From assembly GCF_900112475.1 (NCBI RefSeq), contig NZ_FOLW01000001.1:434001-498000 (forward strand): 64,000 bases of DNA, in the 5' to 3' direction. Shown here in pieces: positions 1 through 9,268 of the stretch. The stretch's first letter is position 1; each line of letters opens with the position of its first letter. The notes under the pieces were generated by a model, which was given only the letters and a program-made list of their open reading frames with translations, had not been told where the DNA came from and ran no database searches. The position numbers and the translations under genes were made by a program. The DNA comes from Pragia fontium DSM 5563 = ATCC 49100 (GTDB lineage Bacteria; Pseudomonadota; Gammaproteobacteria; Enterobacterales; Enterobacteriaceae).

Positions 1-671
1 ATGTAGGTGTCATAATCATTCGCAGGTAAAGAAGGTGCCCAAGTGGATGGTTGTGCCATCAACTGCTTCATTTTTAATTCGGACGCCACAACGATTTTAT
101 AGGACTGATACAGTTCATTAGCAAAGCGGAACAGAGTAAAGCGGACACTTTCAGACGTAATACTATTAGTCGTTGAATACACCTTCAAAGGATTAAATAA
201 CACAATCAATAAAAAAGGTGCGATTAGCGCTACTGATTTTATATTGGGTAGATACTTTCGGGTCTTCAGAGCTAAAGCAGCAATAACAATTAATACTATG
301 CTCGGAATAATATAGAGAATCGGTATATTGTTAAGAAAGTCAGCACTCTCATTTATATTGGTATTAAATACCGATATAAATATATTGATATTTGGCGAGC
401 CGTACATAATCGCAATCGGATAGTACATTGCAGATATAGCAGCGAAAACCACTACCAATAGCTGAAACACTATCGGATAACGAGCACCCCACAATAAGCA
501 AAAAAATAGGGCGAGCACATAGCCTGGTTTAACTGAATAACCAAAAGCAGAATCAAACAGAACTGAAAAAATCAATACCATCAAGATGGAAATAATTGTT
601 TTACTTTTATTATTTTTTATTAGTCCATCAGGCTTATTTATCGTTCCAGATAAATGTGAATCAATTGACAT
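1..671 (-). CDS. Probable phosphoethanolamine transferase, N-terminal part (runs off the left edge)
   Basis: An open frame on the minus strand starts at ATG 669-671 and stays open for 223 codons to position 1, so the C-terminus lies outside the window. The start gives MSIDSHLSGTINKP, followed by several hydrophobic stretches (about residues 26-44, 49-75 and, later, 115-160) separated by short loops, as in the five-helix membrane domain of EptA/OpgE/CptA-type enzymes. The last visible residues, including TWAPSLPAND, resemble the segment that in this family lies just before the catalytic VxxxGES region. That catalytic domain, with the nucleophilic Thr and zinc ligands, is not visible. Family assignment is inference from topology and this short motif; another membrane protein is possible. 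Confidence 0.5.
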   Translation of the reverse strand, partial: MSIDSHLSGTINKPDGLIKNNKSKTIISILMVLIFSVLFDSAFGYSVKPGYVLALFFCLLWGARYPIVFQLLVVVFAAISAMYYPIAIMYGSPNINIFISVFNTNINESADFLNNIPILYIIPSIVLIVIAALALKTRKYLPNIKSVALIAPFLLIVLFNPLKVYSTTNSITSESVRFTLFRFANELYQSYKIVVASELKMKQLMAQPSTWAPSLPANDYDTY

Positions 672-952
672 ATCAGTAGCTTAATTAAAATATAGGTGGG
701 TATTAATTGTAAGCTGGCAAGACTAGCACTAAGAATTAACTAAGACAAGCGTTGTTTTTATTGAAAAAACTAGTGATTTCCGCCTCCTATAAAAAGATTC
801 AATCTGCTATTTCTCCCAAGAAAAGCTTAAACATCACGTTGACACCAGATACATTTATCGTCATTTCGGCTCCCCCCTTACTGGCAAGATTTTCATCCAC
901 ACCTATACTCACCACGGTTTTTGGCAATAATTAAATCGAGTAGGATGAAATC

Positions 953-1639
953 ATGACTAAACTTTCCACGCTCATAGAACAAAACAAACAGAAATTTGCC
1001 CGTCATGAATTTCTTACATTCTTAACAGACAAGACCATACCGCTATCCCAAAGGCTGTCATTTCTTCCTAATATCGCCCACTTTGTTATGAGCTTCAGCG
1101 ATATAAACAAGTTTATTTTACCCTTTCAAAATCCATCTAACGATCTGGAGCATGCTGTTAATCAACACGCACAGGAAGATGCTAATCATTGGCCATGGTT
1201 TTTAAACGATCTACAAAGCACTGGATTGAATAAACAGGGCTCATTGACAGATAACCTTGAATTCCTGTGGTCAGAAAATATTAAAAACAGCCGATTATTA
1301 ACTTATCAGCTCATCAGGTTACTCACGGATAAACCCGCTAAAATAAGGTTAGTGGTGATTGAAATAATGGAAGCAACGGGAAACGTCACCTTTGACACAT
1401 TATCTCAAATCACCAAAGACTCAGCGTTCCCTCTTGAGTTCTGTGGAAATATTCATTTCAGCCACGAGACAGGTCACTCCATTGGAAGTGAAGAAGAGCT
1501 CATTGATACAATAGAATACTCAAATCAAGAAATGAACGATGCCACTAACGCCATCAGCGATGGCTTTCAAGCCTTCGAACGTTTTTTTGACGAGTTAATG
1601 ATGAATATGAAGGCTCGTAGTAGTGAAGGTCAGGTTTAG
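953..1639 (+). CDS. Haem-oxygenase-like (HDO / iron-containing redox enzyme) family protein
   Basis: A 228-residue, mainly helical soluble protein without a signal peptide. Candidate metal ligands fit the haem-oxygenase-like diiron fold (CADD/UndA-like): D76-x2-H79 in the first core helix, E137 or E140 in a central helix (VVIEIMEATG), and H168-x3-E172-x2-H175 (HFSHETGH) in the third. Families with this pattern bind two irons and perform oxidative chemistry on small substrates; the substrate here cannot be read from sequence. The ATG at 953 is preceded by an AGGATGAA-like ribosome site. The gene stands alone between the phosphoethanolamine transferase and serA and is followed directly by a dispersed repeat. 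No E. coli orthologue is recognised. Alternative: a TenA-like protein, less likely because of the ligand spacing. Confidence 0.65.
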   Translation: MTKLSTLIEQNKQKFARHEFLTFLTDKTIPLSQRLSFLPNIAHFVMSFSDINKFILPFQNPSNDLEHAVNQHAQEDANHWPWFLNDLQSTGLNKQGSLTDNLEFLWSENIKNSRLLTYQLIRLLTDKPAKIRLVVIEIMEATGNVTFDTLSQITKDSAFPLEFCGNIHFSHETGHSIGSEEELIDTIEYSNQEMNDATNAISDGFQAFERFFDELMMNMKARSSEGQV

Positions 1640-1654
1640 TACCAGCCATGGGTA

Positions 1655-1809
1655 AGTTTTATCTGTCGCCCTTTCTAATGAGCGCTGGAATTCAGCCGAC
1701 AACTGAGTGAGGGAGCACGTCCATCAAGGATGATCGGCGTGCTCCCTCATTGATTTATTCTCTGTACTGATAGTGGGCGAAACTTTCGCTGTCATTAAAC
1801 TTAACTGAC
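1655..1809 (+). repeat. Dispersed intergenic repeat family A, copy 1 (short form)
   Basis: About 155 bases between the HDO gene and serA recur in expanded form at 44304-44597 and, inverted and partial, at 60004-60110. This copy contains a perfect 12-bp hairpin (arms 1708-1719 and 1738-1749). It ends with a block containing GATAGTGGGCGAAACTTTCG that is shared by all three copies. It lacks the GC-rich middle present in the other two. No coding potential is seen. Confidence 0.75.
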
Positions 1810-1852
1810 AAACATTAAGCTCTTGGGCCACCTAAATTACAAAAAACCAGCA

Positions 1853-3085
1853 TCAGAATAAAAGTCTGGCGCGGATCGTACCCTGAATCGATTTCATATG
1901 ATCTAACGCTTCATCAGCACGATCGGTCTCGATATCAATAACCACATAGCCAATATCATTGTTGGTTTGCAGGAATTGAGCGGCGATGTTAATGCCCTCT
2001 TCCGCAAAGATATGGTTGATCTGGTTCAGTACGCCCGGACGGTTTTCATGAATATGCAGTAACCGACTTACGTTCTCACTCGGCGCTGGTAAAGAAACTT
2101 CCGGGAAGTTAACCGCAGACAGCGTAGAACCATTATCAGAATACTTCGCCAACTTACCGGCCACTTCAGTACCGATATTTGCCTGAGCTTCCTGAGTTGA
2201 GCCACCAATATGCGGGGTGATTAGCACATTATCGAATGCGCATAATGGTGATACAAACGGATCTTGGTTAGTGGCTGGTTCAGTAGGGAACACATCAATC
2301 GCAGCACCAGACAAATGCTTGCTTTCCAGTACTTCACACAATGCTGGAATATCAACCACCGTGCCACGAGAAGCGTTAATCAACACAGAACCCGGTTTCA
2401 TCAATGATAGCTCTTTATGACCCATCATATTTTTAGTGCTGGCCGTTTCCGGCACGTGTAGCGTAACCACGTCACTCATATTCAACAGATCGGATAAATG
2501 ATGAACCTGCTGAGCATTACCTAATGGCAGTTTGTTCTCAATATCGTAGAACATCACTCTCATACCAATAGATTCGGCTAAAATTCCCAATTGAGTACCG
2601 ATATGTCCATAACCGATAATCCCCAGAATTTTACCACGCGCTTCATAACAGCCAACCGCCAGCTTACTCCACTCACCGCGATGCGCTTTAGCATTCGACT
2701 CAGGAATACGACGCAGTAACAGTAAAGTCTCACCTAAAACCATTTCTGCAACGGAACGCGTGTTGGAGAACGGTGCGTTAAACACGGGAATACCGCGTTT
2801 CGCTGCCGCATGCAGGTCAACCTGATTAGTACCGATACAAAAACAACCAATTGCCACCAGCTTTTCCGCTGCTGCCAGCACATCGGCCGACAGGTGAGTA
2901 CGGGAACGAATACCCACAAAATGCGCATCACGAATAGCCACTTTCAGCTCATCATCACTTAATGCACCTTTATGGTATTCAATATTGGTATATCCCGCCG
3001 CGCGCAGGTTATCAACCGTACTCTGGTGAACGCCTTCAACCAGAAGAAACTTAATCTTCTCTTTTTCTAACGATACTTTTACCAT
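1853..3085 (-). CDS. serA: D-3-phosphoglycerate dehydrogenase
   Basis: SerA oxidises 3-phosphoglycerate to 3-phosphohydroxypyruvate with NAD+, the first committed step of serine synthesis, in the cytosol. The 410-residue product matches E. coli SerA in length and almost throughout. It has the substrate-domain segment SRTHL, the Rossmann motif GYGHIG at residues 158-163, the catalytic NASRGTVVD and HIGGST segments (Arg, Glu and His of the D-2-hydroxyacid dehydrogenase triad), and a C-terminal ACT domain from about residue 338 (HIHENRPGVLNQIN) that binds serine for feedback inhibition. It is transcribed away from rpiA with about 300 bases of leader, typical of a separately regulated gene. Start ATG at 3085, as in E. 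coli (MVKVSLEKEK versus MAKVSLEKDK). Confidence 0.98.
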   Translation of the reverse strand: MVKVSLEKEKIKFLLVEGVHQSTVDNLRAAGYTNIEYHKGALSDDELKVAIRDAHFVGIRSRTHLSADVLAAAEKLVAIGCFCIGTNQVDLHAAAKRGIPVFNAPFSNTRSVAEMVLGETLLLLRRIPESNAKAHRGEWSKLAVGCYEARGKILGIIGYGHIGTQLGILAESIGMRVMFYDIENKLPLGNAQQVHHLSDLLNMSDVVTLHVPETASTKNMMGHKELSLMKPGSVLINASRGTVVDIPALCEVLESKHLSGAAIDVFPTEPATNQDPFVSPLCAFDNVLITPHIGGSTQEAQANIGTEVAGKLAKYSDNGSTLSAVNFPEVSLPAPSENVSRLLHIHENRPGVLNQINHIFAEEGINIAAQFLQTNNDIGYVVIDIETDRADEALDHMKSIQGTIRARLLF

Positions 3086-3327
3086 CTGTTGAACCTTGCC
3101 TTATGATTATTTTCTAAGCCCTGTTTAACCAACATATCAAAAATAGAAGTTACAGCAATACAATCAATTTTCCCTCTATTAGCAGAAGGCATATAAGAAT
3201 GATTTAATTTAGGTGGTTTATTCTGACTCAGACCGGAGTTAACAGCGACTTTACATCACATAATCTTCAAATGTGATATATATCACTAAATTAGGCTTTT
3301 TTAATTATATGTAATTAATTTTGTCAT

Positions 3328-3362
3328 CTCCCGGACTTTATAAGACATTAAAAATCCGGGAG
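3328..3362 (-). terminator. Inverted repeat downstream of rpiA
   Basis: CTCCCGGA (3328-3335) pairs with TCCGGGAG (3355-3362) across a 19-base loop just after the rpiA stop codon. There is no clear U-tract, so it could be a weak terminator or an mRNA 3' stabiliser. Confidence 0.35.
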
Positions 3363-3381
3363 CCATCATTAAGCGCTACTG

Positions 3382-4038
3382 CTATTCGATCACTTTCACG
3401 CCTTCTGGGGTGCCAATCAATGCAATATCAGCACCACGATTAGCAAACAGCCCAACGGTAACCACACCAGCAATATTATTAATTTTATTTTCCAGCGCTA
3501 CCGCATCCATAATCTTAAGATTATGCACGTCTAAAATCACGTTACCGTTATCGGTAACCACACCCTGACGATATTCCGGCTGCCCACCCAATTTCACCAA
3601 TTCTCTGGCGACATAAGAACGCGCCATCGGAATCACCTCAACCGGTAACGGAAAAGCGCCCAGAATATCAACCTGTTTCGAGCTATCAGCAATACAAATA
3701 AACTTGCGAGAGATGGCAGCAATAATCTTCTCACGGGTTAGCGCCGCACCACCACCTTTGATCATCTGCATATGACCATTGATTTCATCGGCACCATCAA
3801 CGTAAATATCGAGAGAATCTACATCATTACAGTCAAAAACCGGAATACCCAGTTTTTTTAACCTCTCGGTTGAGTCATTAGAGCTGGACACCGCTCCTTC
3901 GATTTGATCTTTTATCGAACCTAAAGCATCGATAAAATGTGCAGCCGTTGACCCCGTACCTACACCAACAATTGTTCCGGGACGGACATATTTTAATGCC
4001 GCCCAACCTACTGCCTTTTTCAGTTCATCTTGCGTCAT
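3382..4038 (-). CDS. rpiA: Ribose-5-phosphate isomerase A
   Basis: RpiA interconverts ribose 5-phosphate and ribulose 5-phosphate in the non-oxidative pentose phosphate pathway. The product has 218 residues (E. coli 219) and near-complete identity to the family in the phosphate-binding [13 protein letters not shown] loop (about residues 27-39), the catalytic [10 protein letters not shown] segment, and the Lys-containing [11 protein letters not shown] loop. The start [16 protein letters not shown] is the same as in E. coli. The gene sits between serA and the divergent argP, which is the conserved enterobacterial arrangement. With tktA, also in this window, it supplies ribose for nucleotides. 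Confidence 0.98.
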   Translation of the reverse strand: MTQDELKKAVGWAALKYVRPGTIVGVGTGSTAAHFIDALGSIKDQIEGAVSSSNDSTERLKKLGIPVFDCNDVDSLDIYVDGADEINGHMQMIKGGGAALTREKIIAAISRKFICIADSSKQVDILGAFPLPVEVIPMARSYVARELVKLGGQPEYRQGVVTDNGNVILDVHNLKIMDAVALENKINNIAGVVTVGLFANRGADIALIGTPEGVKVIE

Positions 4039-4184
4039 GGTGATCTCTACCTAGCCAGTAAAAAGTGTGATGATTATAGAGTAACCCAGGTAGCAATACA
4101 GTGAAACCTGTCAGAAGCAGACGACAAGTAGAAAAATATGGCATAGTGTAAGTGTCGGTCTGATTGAATGGAGAATACTTAGGA

Positions 4185-5078
4185 ATGAAACGCCCAGATT
4201 ATCGCGTGCTTCAAGCGCTGGATGCAGTGATTCGCGAACGCGGCTTTGAACGCGCGGCGCAAAAACTCTGCATTACGCAATCAGCCGTATCTCAACGGAT
4301 TAAACAGTTGGAATATCTTTACGGGCAGCCATTACTGATTCGTACCGTTCCTCCCCGACCGACGGAACAAGGACAGAAACTATTAGCCCTGTTGCATCAA
4401 GTTGAATTGCTGGAAGACGAGTGGCTTAACGATGAAGGAAGCTCCGAGTCACCATTGCAACTCTCCCTTGCTGTTAACGCCGATAGCTTGGCGACTTGGC
4501 TATTGCCGGCACTGAAACCGGTGCTGTCAGACTCACCGATTCGTTTAAACCTACAGGTTGAAGATGAAACTCGAACTCAGGAACGCTTGCGTCTGGGTGA
4601 AGTGGTGGGTGCCGTGAGTATCCAGCCACAGGCTCTACCCCGCTGTCTCGTCGATCAGCTTGGTGCACTGGATTATATCTTTGTGGCCTCGCCAGACTTT
4701 GCTGAACGCTATTTCCCTAACGGCGTGACGCGTTCAGCCTTACTGAAAGCCCCTGCGGTAGCATTCGACCATCTGGATGATATGCATCAGGCTTTTTTAC
4801 AGCAAAACTTCGACCTACCGCCGGGCAGCGTTCCTTGCCATATTGTGAGTTCCTCTGAAGCCTTTGTACAACTGGCAAAACAGGGAACCACCTGCTGTAT
4901 GATTCCTCATTTACAGATAGAAAGAGAACTGGCTAACGGAGAATTAATGGATTTAACCCCAGGCTTATGTCAACGAAGAATGCTTTACTGGCATCGTTTC
5001 TCACCGGAAAGCAAAATTATGAGAGGGGTTACTGACGCCCTGCTTAGCTATGGGCGTCAGGTATTAAGACAGATTTAA
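4185..5078 (+). CDS. argP: LysR-family regulator ArgP (IciA), activator of argO
   Basis: 297 residues, the same length as E. coli ArgP, with a winged helix-turn-helix at residues 1-65 ([20 protein letters not shown]) and a LysR effector domain ([26 protein letters not shown]). ArgP activates argO when bound to arginine and represses or stalls at it with lysine; it was also described as IciA, an inhibitor of oriC opening. The start chosen is ATG 4185 (MKRPDY, as in E. coli) with GGAG about 11 bases upstream; an in-frame TTG at 4164 would add seven residues and is not needed. It is convergent with yggE, six bases apart. Its target argO lies about 900 bases downstream on the other strand. Confidence 0.97.
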   Translation: MKRPDYRVLQALDAVIRERGFERAAQKLCITQSAVSQRIKQLEYLYGQPLLIRTVPPRPTEQGQKLLALLHQVELLEDEWLNDEGSSESPLQLSLAVNADSLATWLLPALKPVLSDSPIRLNLQVEDETRTQERLRLGEVVGAVSIQPQALPRCLVDQLGALDYIFVASPDFAERYFPNGVTRSALLKAPAVAFDHLDDMHQAFLQQNFDLPPGSVPCHIVSSSEAFVQLAKQGTTCCMIPHLQIERELANGELMDLTPGLCQRRMLYWHRFSPESKIMRGVTDALLSYGRQVLRQI

Positions 5079-5084
5079 TCAGCA

Positions 5085-5807
5085 TTAGCGCTGAATATCG
5101 AACACCACATCAACCTGATCGTCAAAGCTGATGGTTTGCTGTTGATAAGTTTGATCTGCGCTGGATGCTGATGCAGAGTCAGCAGCTTTATAAGCACGCA
5201 TCATCATCGGTACCGGAGCATTATTCGGTGCGCGGTAGCGGATGCTAAATACCGGCCCCAGCTTAACGCCGAAGTCTTTAGCCAAGCTGTTGGCCTGAGC
5301 AATGGCATTATCAACCGCTTTTTTACGTACTTCGGCACGGTAGCTTTCGTCTTTAGCCACGCCTAGGCTCACATCACGGATTTCATTTAGCTCAGCGGCT
5401 AAAGCGCCGTCTAACAGGGTATTCAATTTATCCAAATCGCGTACCGTCACTTTGACCTGACGCACTGCAGCATAATCTTTAACGACTTTGCTACTGGCAC
5501 TACTGTTAGGATAATTGTATTCCAACCGAGTTTGCAGATTAGCCGCATCAATATCCGCTTTAGCAATACCATTTTTTTCTAAAAAATCCATATATTTAGC
5601 GACGCGTTCATCATTCTGTTTCTTAGCCGTAGCCGCATCTTTCGCAGACACTTTCACTTCAATTAATAGCGTAGCCATATCAGGTTTAACTTCTATGGTT
5701 CCGGTACCTGAAGTGACAATATGCGGGCCATCAGGTAATTCTGCCGCCTGCATCGTCATCGGTAACATCGCAACCATGGCCGCCATCGCTAACGTTTTTA
5801 ACTTCAT
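5085..5807 (-). CDS. yggE: SIMPL-domain periplasmic oxidative stress defence protein YggE
   Basis: A 240-residue protein with a cleavable signal peptide (residues 1-22, MKLKTLAMAAMVAMLPMTMQ then AA) and a SIMPL/DUF541 domain covering most of the rest (VTSGTGTIEVKPDMATL near the start; SVRYR-like FSIRYRAPN near residue 200). In E. coli YggE lowers reactive oxygen stress and forms ring-like oligomers in the periplasm; the mechanism is not settled. The start chosen is ATG 5807, preceded by GAGGAG; an upstream in-frame start at 5849 would add a charged extension that spoils the signal peptide. It lies in the conserved argP-yggE-argO block, transcribed with argO. Confidence 0.93.
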   Translation of the reverse strand: MKLKTLAMAAMVAMLPMTMQAAELPDGPHIVTSGTGTIEVKPDMATLLIEVKVSAKDAATAKKQNDERVAKYMDFLEKNGIAKADIDAANLQTRLEYNYPNSSASSKVVKDYAAVRQVKVTVRDLDKLNTLLDGALAAELNEIRDVSLGVAKDESYRAEVRKKAVDNAIAQANSLAKDFGVKLGPVFSIRYRAPNNAPVPMMMRAYKAADSASASSADQTYQQQTISFDDQVDVVFDIQR

Positions 5808-5946
5808 ACAATCTCCTCGGAAAATAACCTCATGGCACACATGAATCATTCATGCTTTGATTGCCCCAATCATAGAATTATAGGTCAGGATGGCAACTAC
5901 ATTTACAACATTCTAACGTTTAGCTGACTAAACCTGAATTTTACCA

Positions 5947-6585
5947 CTATCCGAATAGGCTTGATAAAGCATGTCTGGCTAACTGAAAAGCAATCACCCA
6001 CATCACAATGCCAACCACCAGATTAATCGCCCGCTGGGCGTTACTTTTCTGCAACCACGGCGCCAGCCAAGCTGACAATAACGCCAGTGAAAAAAACCAG
6101 ACAATAGAGGCGGTAACGCAGCCAATAACAAACCACAATCGTAAATCGCCAAATTGTTCGCCAAGACTACCTAACACCACGACCGTATCCAGATAAACAT
6201 GTGGATTGAGCCAAGTCACCGCTAAAACCGTGAGCATAATTCGATAGCGAGTATTGGATGTTTGAGCATCCAGGCTAAAGACATTCTCCCCAGTCTTAAA
6301 TGCCTCACGAAATGCGCCCCAACCATACCAAGCCAGAAACAGTACACCGCCCCACGTTACCACTTGTAATAAAATCGGCGACTGAGATAGCAATGCACCA
6401 CCACCAAATACGCCAAAAGAAATCAAAATGGCATCACTTATCGCACAAAGTGATGCCACCATCACCGGAAACTGACGGCGCATTCCCTGAGATAAAACTA
6501 ACGCATTTTGTGGCCCAATAGGCAGGATCATCGCCATACCCAACATGACGCCTTGAAAGTAGGTTAGCAGCACATTATTCCTCAC
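5947..6585 (-). CDS. argO: Arginine exporter ArgO (LysE family)
   Basis: ArgO exports arginine (and the toxic analogue canavanine) across the inner membrane. The 212-residue product has six predicted membrane helices and the LysE family signature [13 protein letters not shown] near residue 23, then [10 protein letters not shown] and [16 protein letters not shown]. It aligns to E. coli ArgO along its length. Expression is expected to depend on ArgP, encoded nearby, binding upstream of about 6600. The order argP, yggE, argO, mscS is that of E. coli. Confidence 0.95.
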   Translation of the reverse strand: MRNNVLLTYFQGVMLGMAMILPIGPQNALVLSQGMRRQFPVMVASLCAISDAILISFGVFGGGALLSQSPILLQVVTWGGVLFLAWYGWGAFREAFKTGENVFSLDAQTSNTRYRIMLTVLAVTWLNPHVYLDTVVVLGSLGEQFGDLRLWFVIGCVTASIVWFFSLALLSAWLAPWLQKSNAQRAINLVVGIVMWVIAFQLARHALSSLFG

Positions 6586-6751
6586 GTCTGTTAATCAATA
6601 AGCTCAATAGAGCGATAGACTAACTTGTGATGTTAATGGAGAGAAATGGATAATTCTTATTGCCCATTAGGCGTAGCTAATAGTGGAGTGAAATTCAGTC
6701 AGGAAGAAACTTATAGCTCTCCCCTGACTGATATTAGTGATTAGATATCCC

Positions 6752-7618
6752 TTAATTAACGTCTTTAACTGCCTCAGCAGTTTTATATAAATGAACGTCC
6801 ATCTGTGGATAAGGAATATTAATCTTATTGGCATCCAGCACACGTTTAAAATCTTCCATTAAATCAAAATAAACATTAGCAAAATCCGCATTTTTAACCC
6901 ATGCGCGAACCACAAAATTCAGGGAAGATGCTGCCATTTCATTTAAGCGAATAGTAATGCCAAGATCTTTCAGAATACGAGGATCTCGTTCAATAACTTC
7001 CCCCAACACCTTCTTCACTAAATCAATATCAGCCTCGTACCCCACGCCAACGATAATCTCAACCCGGCGATTAGGCTCGCGAGAAAAATTGATAATCTCA
7101 TTAGCAATAACTTTGCTGTTTGGTACCACCACCATTTTGCCATCAACCGTATTTAGCGTGGTGGAGAAAATATGGATACTTTGAATCGTACCGCTGGTAG
7201 CGCCGAAAGTAATAAACTCACCAACCCGAAACGGGCGGAAGGTGACCAAAATAACGCCAGCGGCAAAGTTGGACAACGATCCCTGTAAGGCCAGACCTAC
7301 GGCCAAACCCGCAGCACCTAACACCGCTATGATTGAAGCGGTTTGAACACCGACATGCCCCAAGGCAGCAATAATGGTAAATGTGATGATGCCATAGCGA
7401 ATCAAAGCTGAAATAAACTGACTAACGGTTGAATCAATACCGCGCGAATTCATCAACTTCATAATAACTTTGGCTATCACACGGGCAATGATTAACCCAA
7501 TAATAAGAATGACAAATGCAATAGCGATATTAATGGCAGAATCGATCAATAAATTCCTATTTGCCGATAGCCAGTTATCAAAGTGACTAAGTTGGCCGCC
7601 AATGTCGATATCATTCAT
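6752..7618 (-). CDS. mscS: Small-conductance mechanosensitive channel MscS
   Basis: 288 residues (E. coli 286). Three membrane helices are visible in the first 130 residues. The third is the glycine/alanine-packed pore helix AVLGAAGLAVGLALQGSLSN, and the conserved cytoplasmic beta domain contains NFSREPNRR and the C-terminal PYPQMDVHL. The homoheptamer opens on membrane tension and vents solutes during hypo-osmotic shock. In K-12 the next gene is fbaA; here a three-gene insertion begins on the opposite strand. Confidence 0.97.
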   Translation of the reverse strand: MNDIDIGGQLSHFDNWLSANRNLLIDSAINIAIAFVILIIGLIIARVIAKVIMKLMNSRGIDSTVSQFISALIRYGIITFTIIAALGHVGVQTASIIAVLGAAGLAVGLALQGSLSNFAAGVILVTFRPFRVGEFITFGATSGTIQSIHIFSTTLNTVDGKMVVVPNSKVIANEIINFSREPNRRVEIIVGVGYEADIDLVKKVLGEVIERDPRILKDLGITIRLNEMAASSLNFVVRAWVKNADFANVYFDLMEDFKRVLDANKINIPYPQMDVHLYKTAEAVKDVN

Positions 7619-8038
7619 AAAAATGTTCCCCTATTTAACACGCGTTAATAAAACAAAAAACCAAATGACTAATGATAGATGACGCATTATCTTAACAAAG
7701 ATGGATATTATAGATAATCATGTTGGATTTAAAAATATATTCTCAACACGCTTTGGTAACTGAATAAATTATAAACAATCAAACCGAACACCGCTGAATT
7801 TAACAAATGTGGTTAAGCCGATAATAATTCATCAAGTTTTGCTTATTTATCCAACGGTTAGCTTAACCATTAATACAATCGTCATTGACAACGGCAAACA
7901 ATTCAAAGTAGTTTAACCTTCTATTTAATAATCACTCTTTAGCTTAAAGATAGAGCCATTCACCGAATTCATGGCGGAAATCAGAGTTAAATACCAAAAT
8001 AATCGATAATCTTAAAAAGATAACAATGGAAGTTCCCC
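7619..8038. other. Intergenic region between divergent mscS and the amidohydrolase operon
   Basis: 420 A+T-rich bases that must hold the promoters of mscS (minus) and of the three-gene operon (plus). No gene, repeat or hairpin is evident. A GGAAG ribosome site at about 8027-8031 precedes the ATG at 8039. Confidence 0.5.
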
Positions 8039-9265
8039 ATGTCACAGATGTTAGCTCTTTTATTAATTGTATTAATCTTATATATCGGCGATGCCGTCTC
8101 GGTCAGAACTAAAGCATGGATTCCATCAGTTTTCGTTTGTGCCGTATTATTTCTGGTCGGCTATTGGACCTTCTTCCCTAAAGATATTGTCAGTCTGGCG
8201 GGTATCACTACCCCCGTCGCCGTGATGATGATGTATTTGCTCATTACCAATATGGGCACCCTACTTTCCTTGCGTGAACTTGCCAGACAATGGAAAACCA
8301 TCCTGATTTCTCTGGCGGGTATTGCCGGTATTGCCAGCGCAGTATTCGCTACCTGTATCATATTGTTTGACCTTAACACGGCCATTGTCACCATTCCCCC
8401 ACTGGTTGGCGGTATTGTTTCAGCCATTATTATGTCAAAGGGTGCGGCAGACGCCGGGTTAGTCGATCTATCGGTATTTGCCATTCTGATCTACGTTATG
8501 CAAGGATTTGCTGGCTATCCATTAACAGCAATAATGCTGCAACGAGAAGGAAAGCGAGTACTCACAAAATACCGTTCTGGTGAATGGCATGATACGGCTC
8601 AGAACACTGCTGCTAGTGATAAACACGAACCAACCACCGTGGTCTCGGATGAGAAAATGCCAAGCATGTTCAGTAAGATTCCGTCTCACTACAACACCAG
8701 TTACTTTAAGTTTGTACGACTCGCTTTTATCTCCTATCTGGCTTATCTGGCTTCATCAATAACCGCACCTTACGTCAGCATCAGTCCATTTGTATTGTGT
8801 CTGCTATTTGGGGTTATCGCAGCATCCTTCGGTTTTCTGGAAAGACACTCACTGCAAAAAGCCAACGGCTTTGGCTTCGCGGTTATGGTATTGATGCTGT
8901 TTATTTTCGATACCTTAAACAGAGCCACACCAGAGATGCTATTACGACTGCTATTCCCCATGGTGGTATTAATTGGCGTAGCCATTGTTGGTATGTTCCT
9001 GGTGTCTTGGGTGGTCGGCAAAATTCTGGGGGTTAGCATGGAAATGGCCTTTGCCATTTCGTTAACCGCCTTGTACGGTTTCCCTGCTGATTACATCATT
9101 ACCAATGAAGCGATTAATGCATTAACCAAAGACGAGAAAGAACGTCAGCTTCTCACTAACCATATGTTAGGGCCGATGCTGGTTGGTGGCTTTATTTCCG
9201 TCACCATGGTTTCCGTGGTACTGGCAGGCATCATGGTCGGATACATTGCGCCAATCGCAGGATAA
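8039..9265 (+). CDS. Predicted multipass transporter, GltS/ESS-like topology
   Basis: A 408-residue integral membrane protein with about ten hydrophobic segments in two halves split by a hydrophilic central loop (about residues 180-220, with the charged run SDKHEPTTVVSDEKM). Each half contains a glycine-rich re-entrant-like stretch (PPLVGGIVSAIIMSKGAADAG; TALYGFPADYIITNEAINAL), a layout reminiscent of the sodium/glutamate symporter GltS, but similarity is distant. It is the first gene of a tight operon, three bases before an N-carbamoyl-type amidohydrolase, so it probably imports the substrate of the two hydrolases (an N-modified amino acid, ureido acid or dipeptide-like compound). That role is inferred from context only. 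No close named homologue is recognised. Confidence 0.55.
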   Translation: MSQMLALLLIVLILYIGDAVSVRTKAWIPSVFVCAVLFLVGYWTFFPKDIVSLAGITTPVAVMMMYLLITNMGTLLSLRELARQWKTILISLAGIAGIASAVFATCIILFDLNTAIVTIPPLVGGIVSAIIMSKGAADAGLVDLSVFAILIYVMQGFAGYPLTAIMLQREGKRVLTKYRSGEWHDTAQNTAASDKHEPTTVVSDEKMPSMFSKIPSHYNTSYFKFVRLAFISYLAYLASSITAPYVSISPFVLCLLFGVIAASFGFLERHSLQKANGFGFAVMVLMLFIFDTLNRATPEMLLRLLFPMVVLIGVAIVGMFLVSWVVGKILGVSMEMAFAISLTALYGFPADYIITNEAINALTKDEKERQLLTNHMLGPMLVGGFISVTMVSVVLAGIMVGYIAPIAG

Positions 9266-9268
9266 GAT

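Noticed and set aside
752..934. 60-codon open frame upstream of the HDO gene
   Set aside because: Starts with TTG without a ribosome site; the product is low-complexity and matches nothing.
5515..5844. 109-codon plus-strand frame over yggE
   Set aside because: It is the antisense of a well-supported gene and has no start signals.
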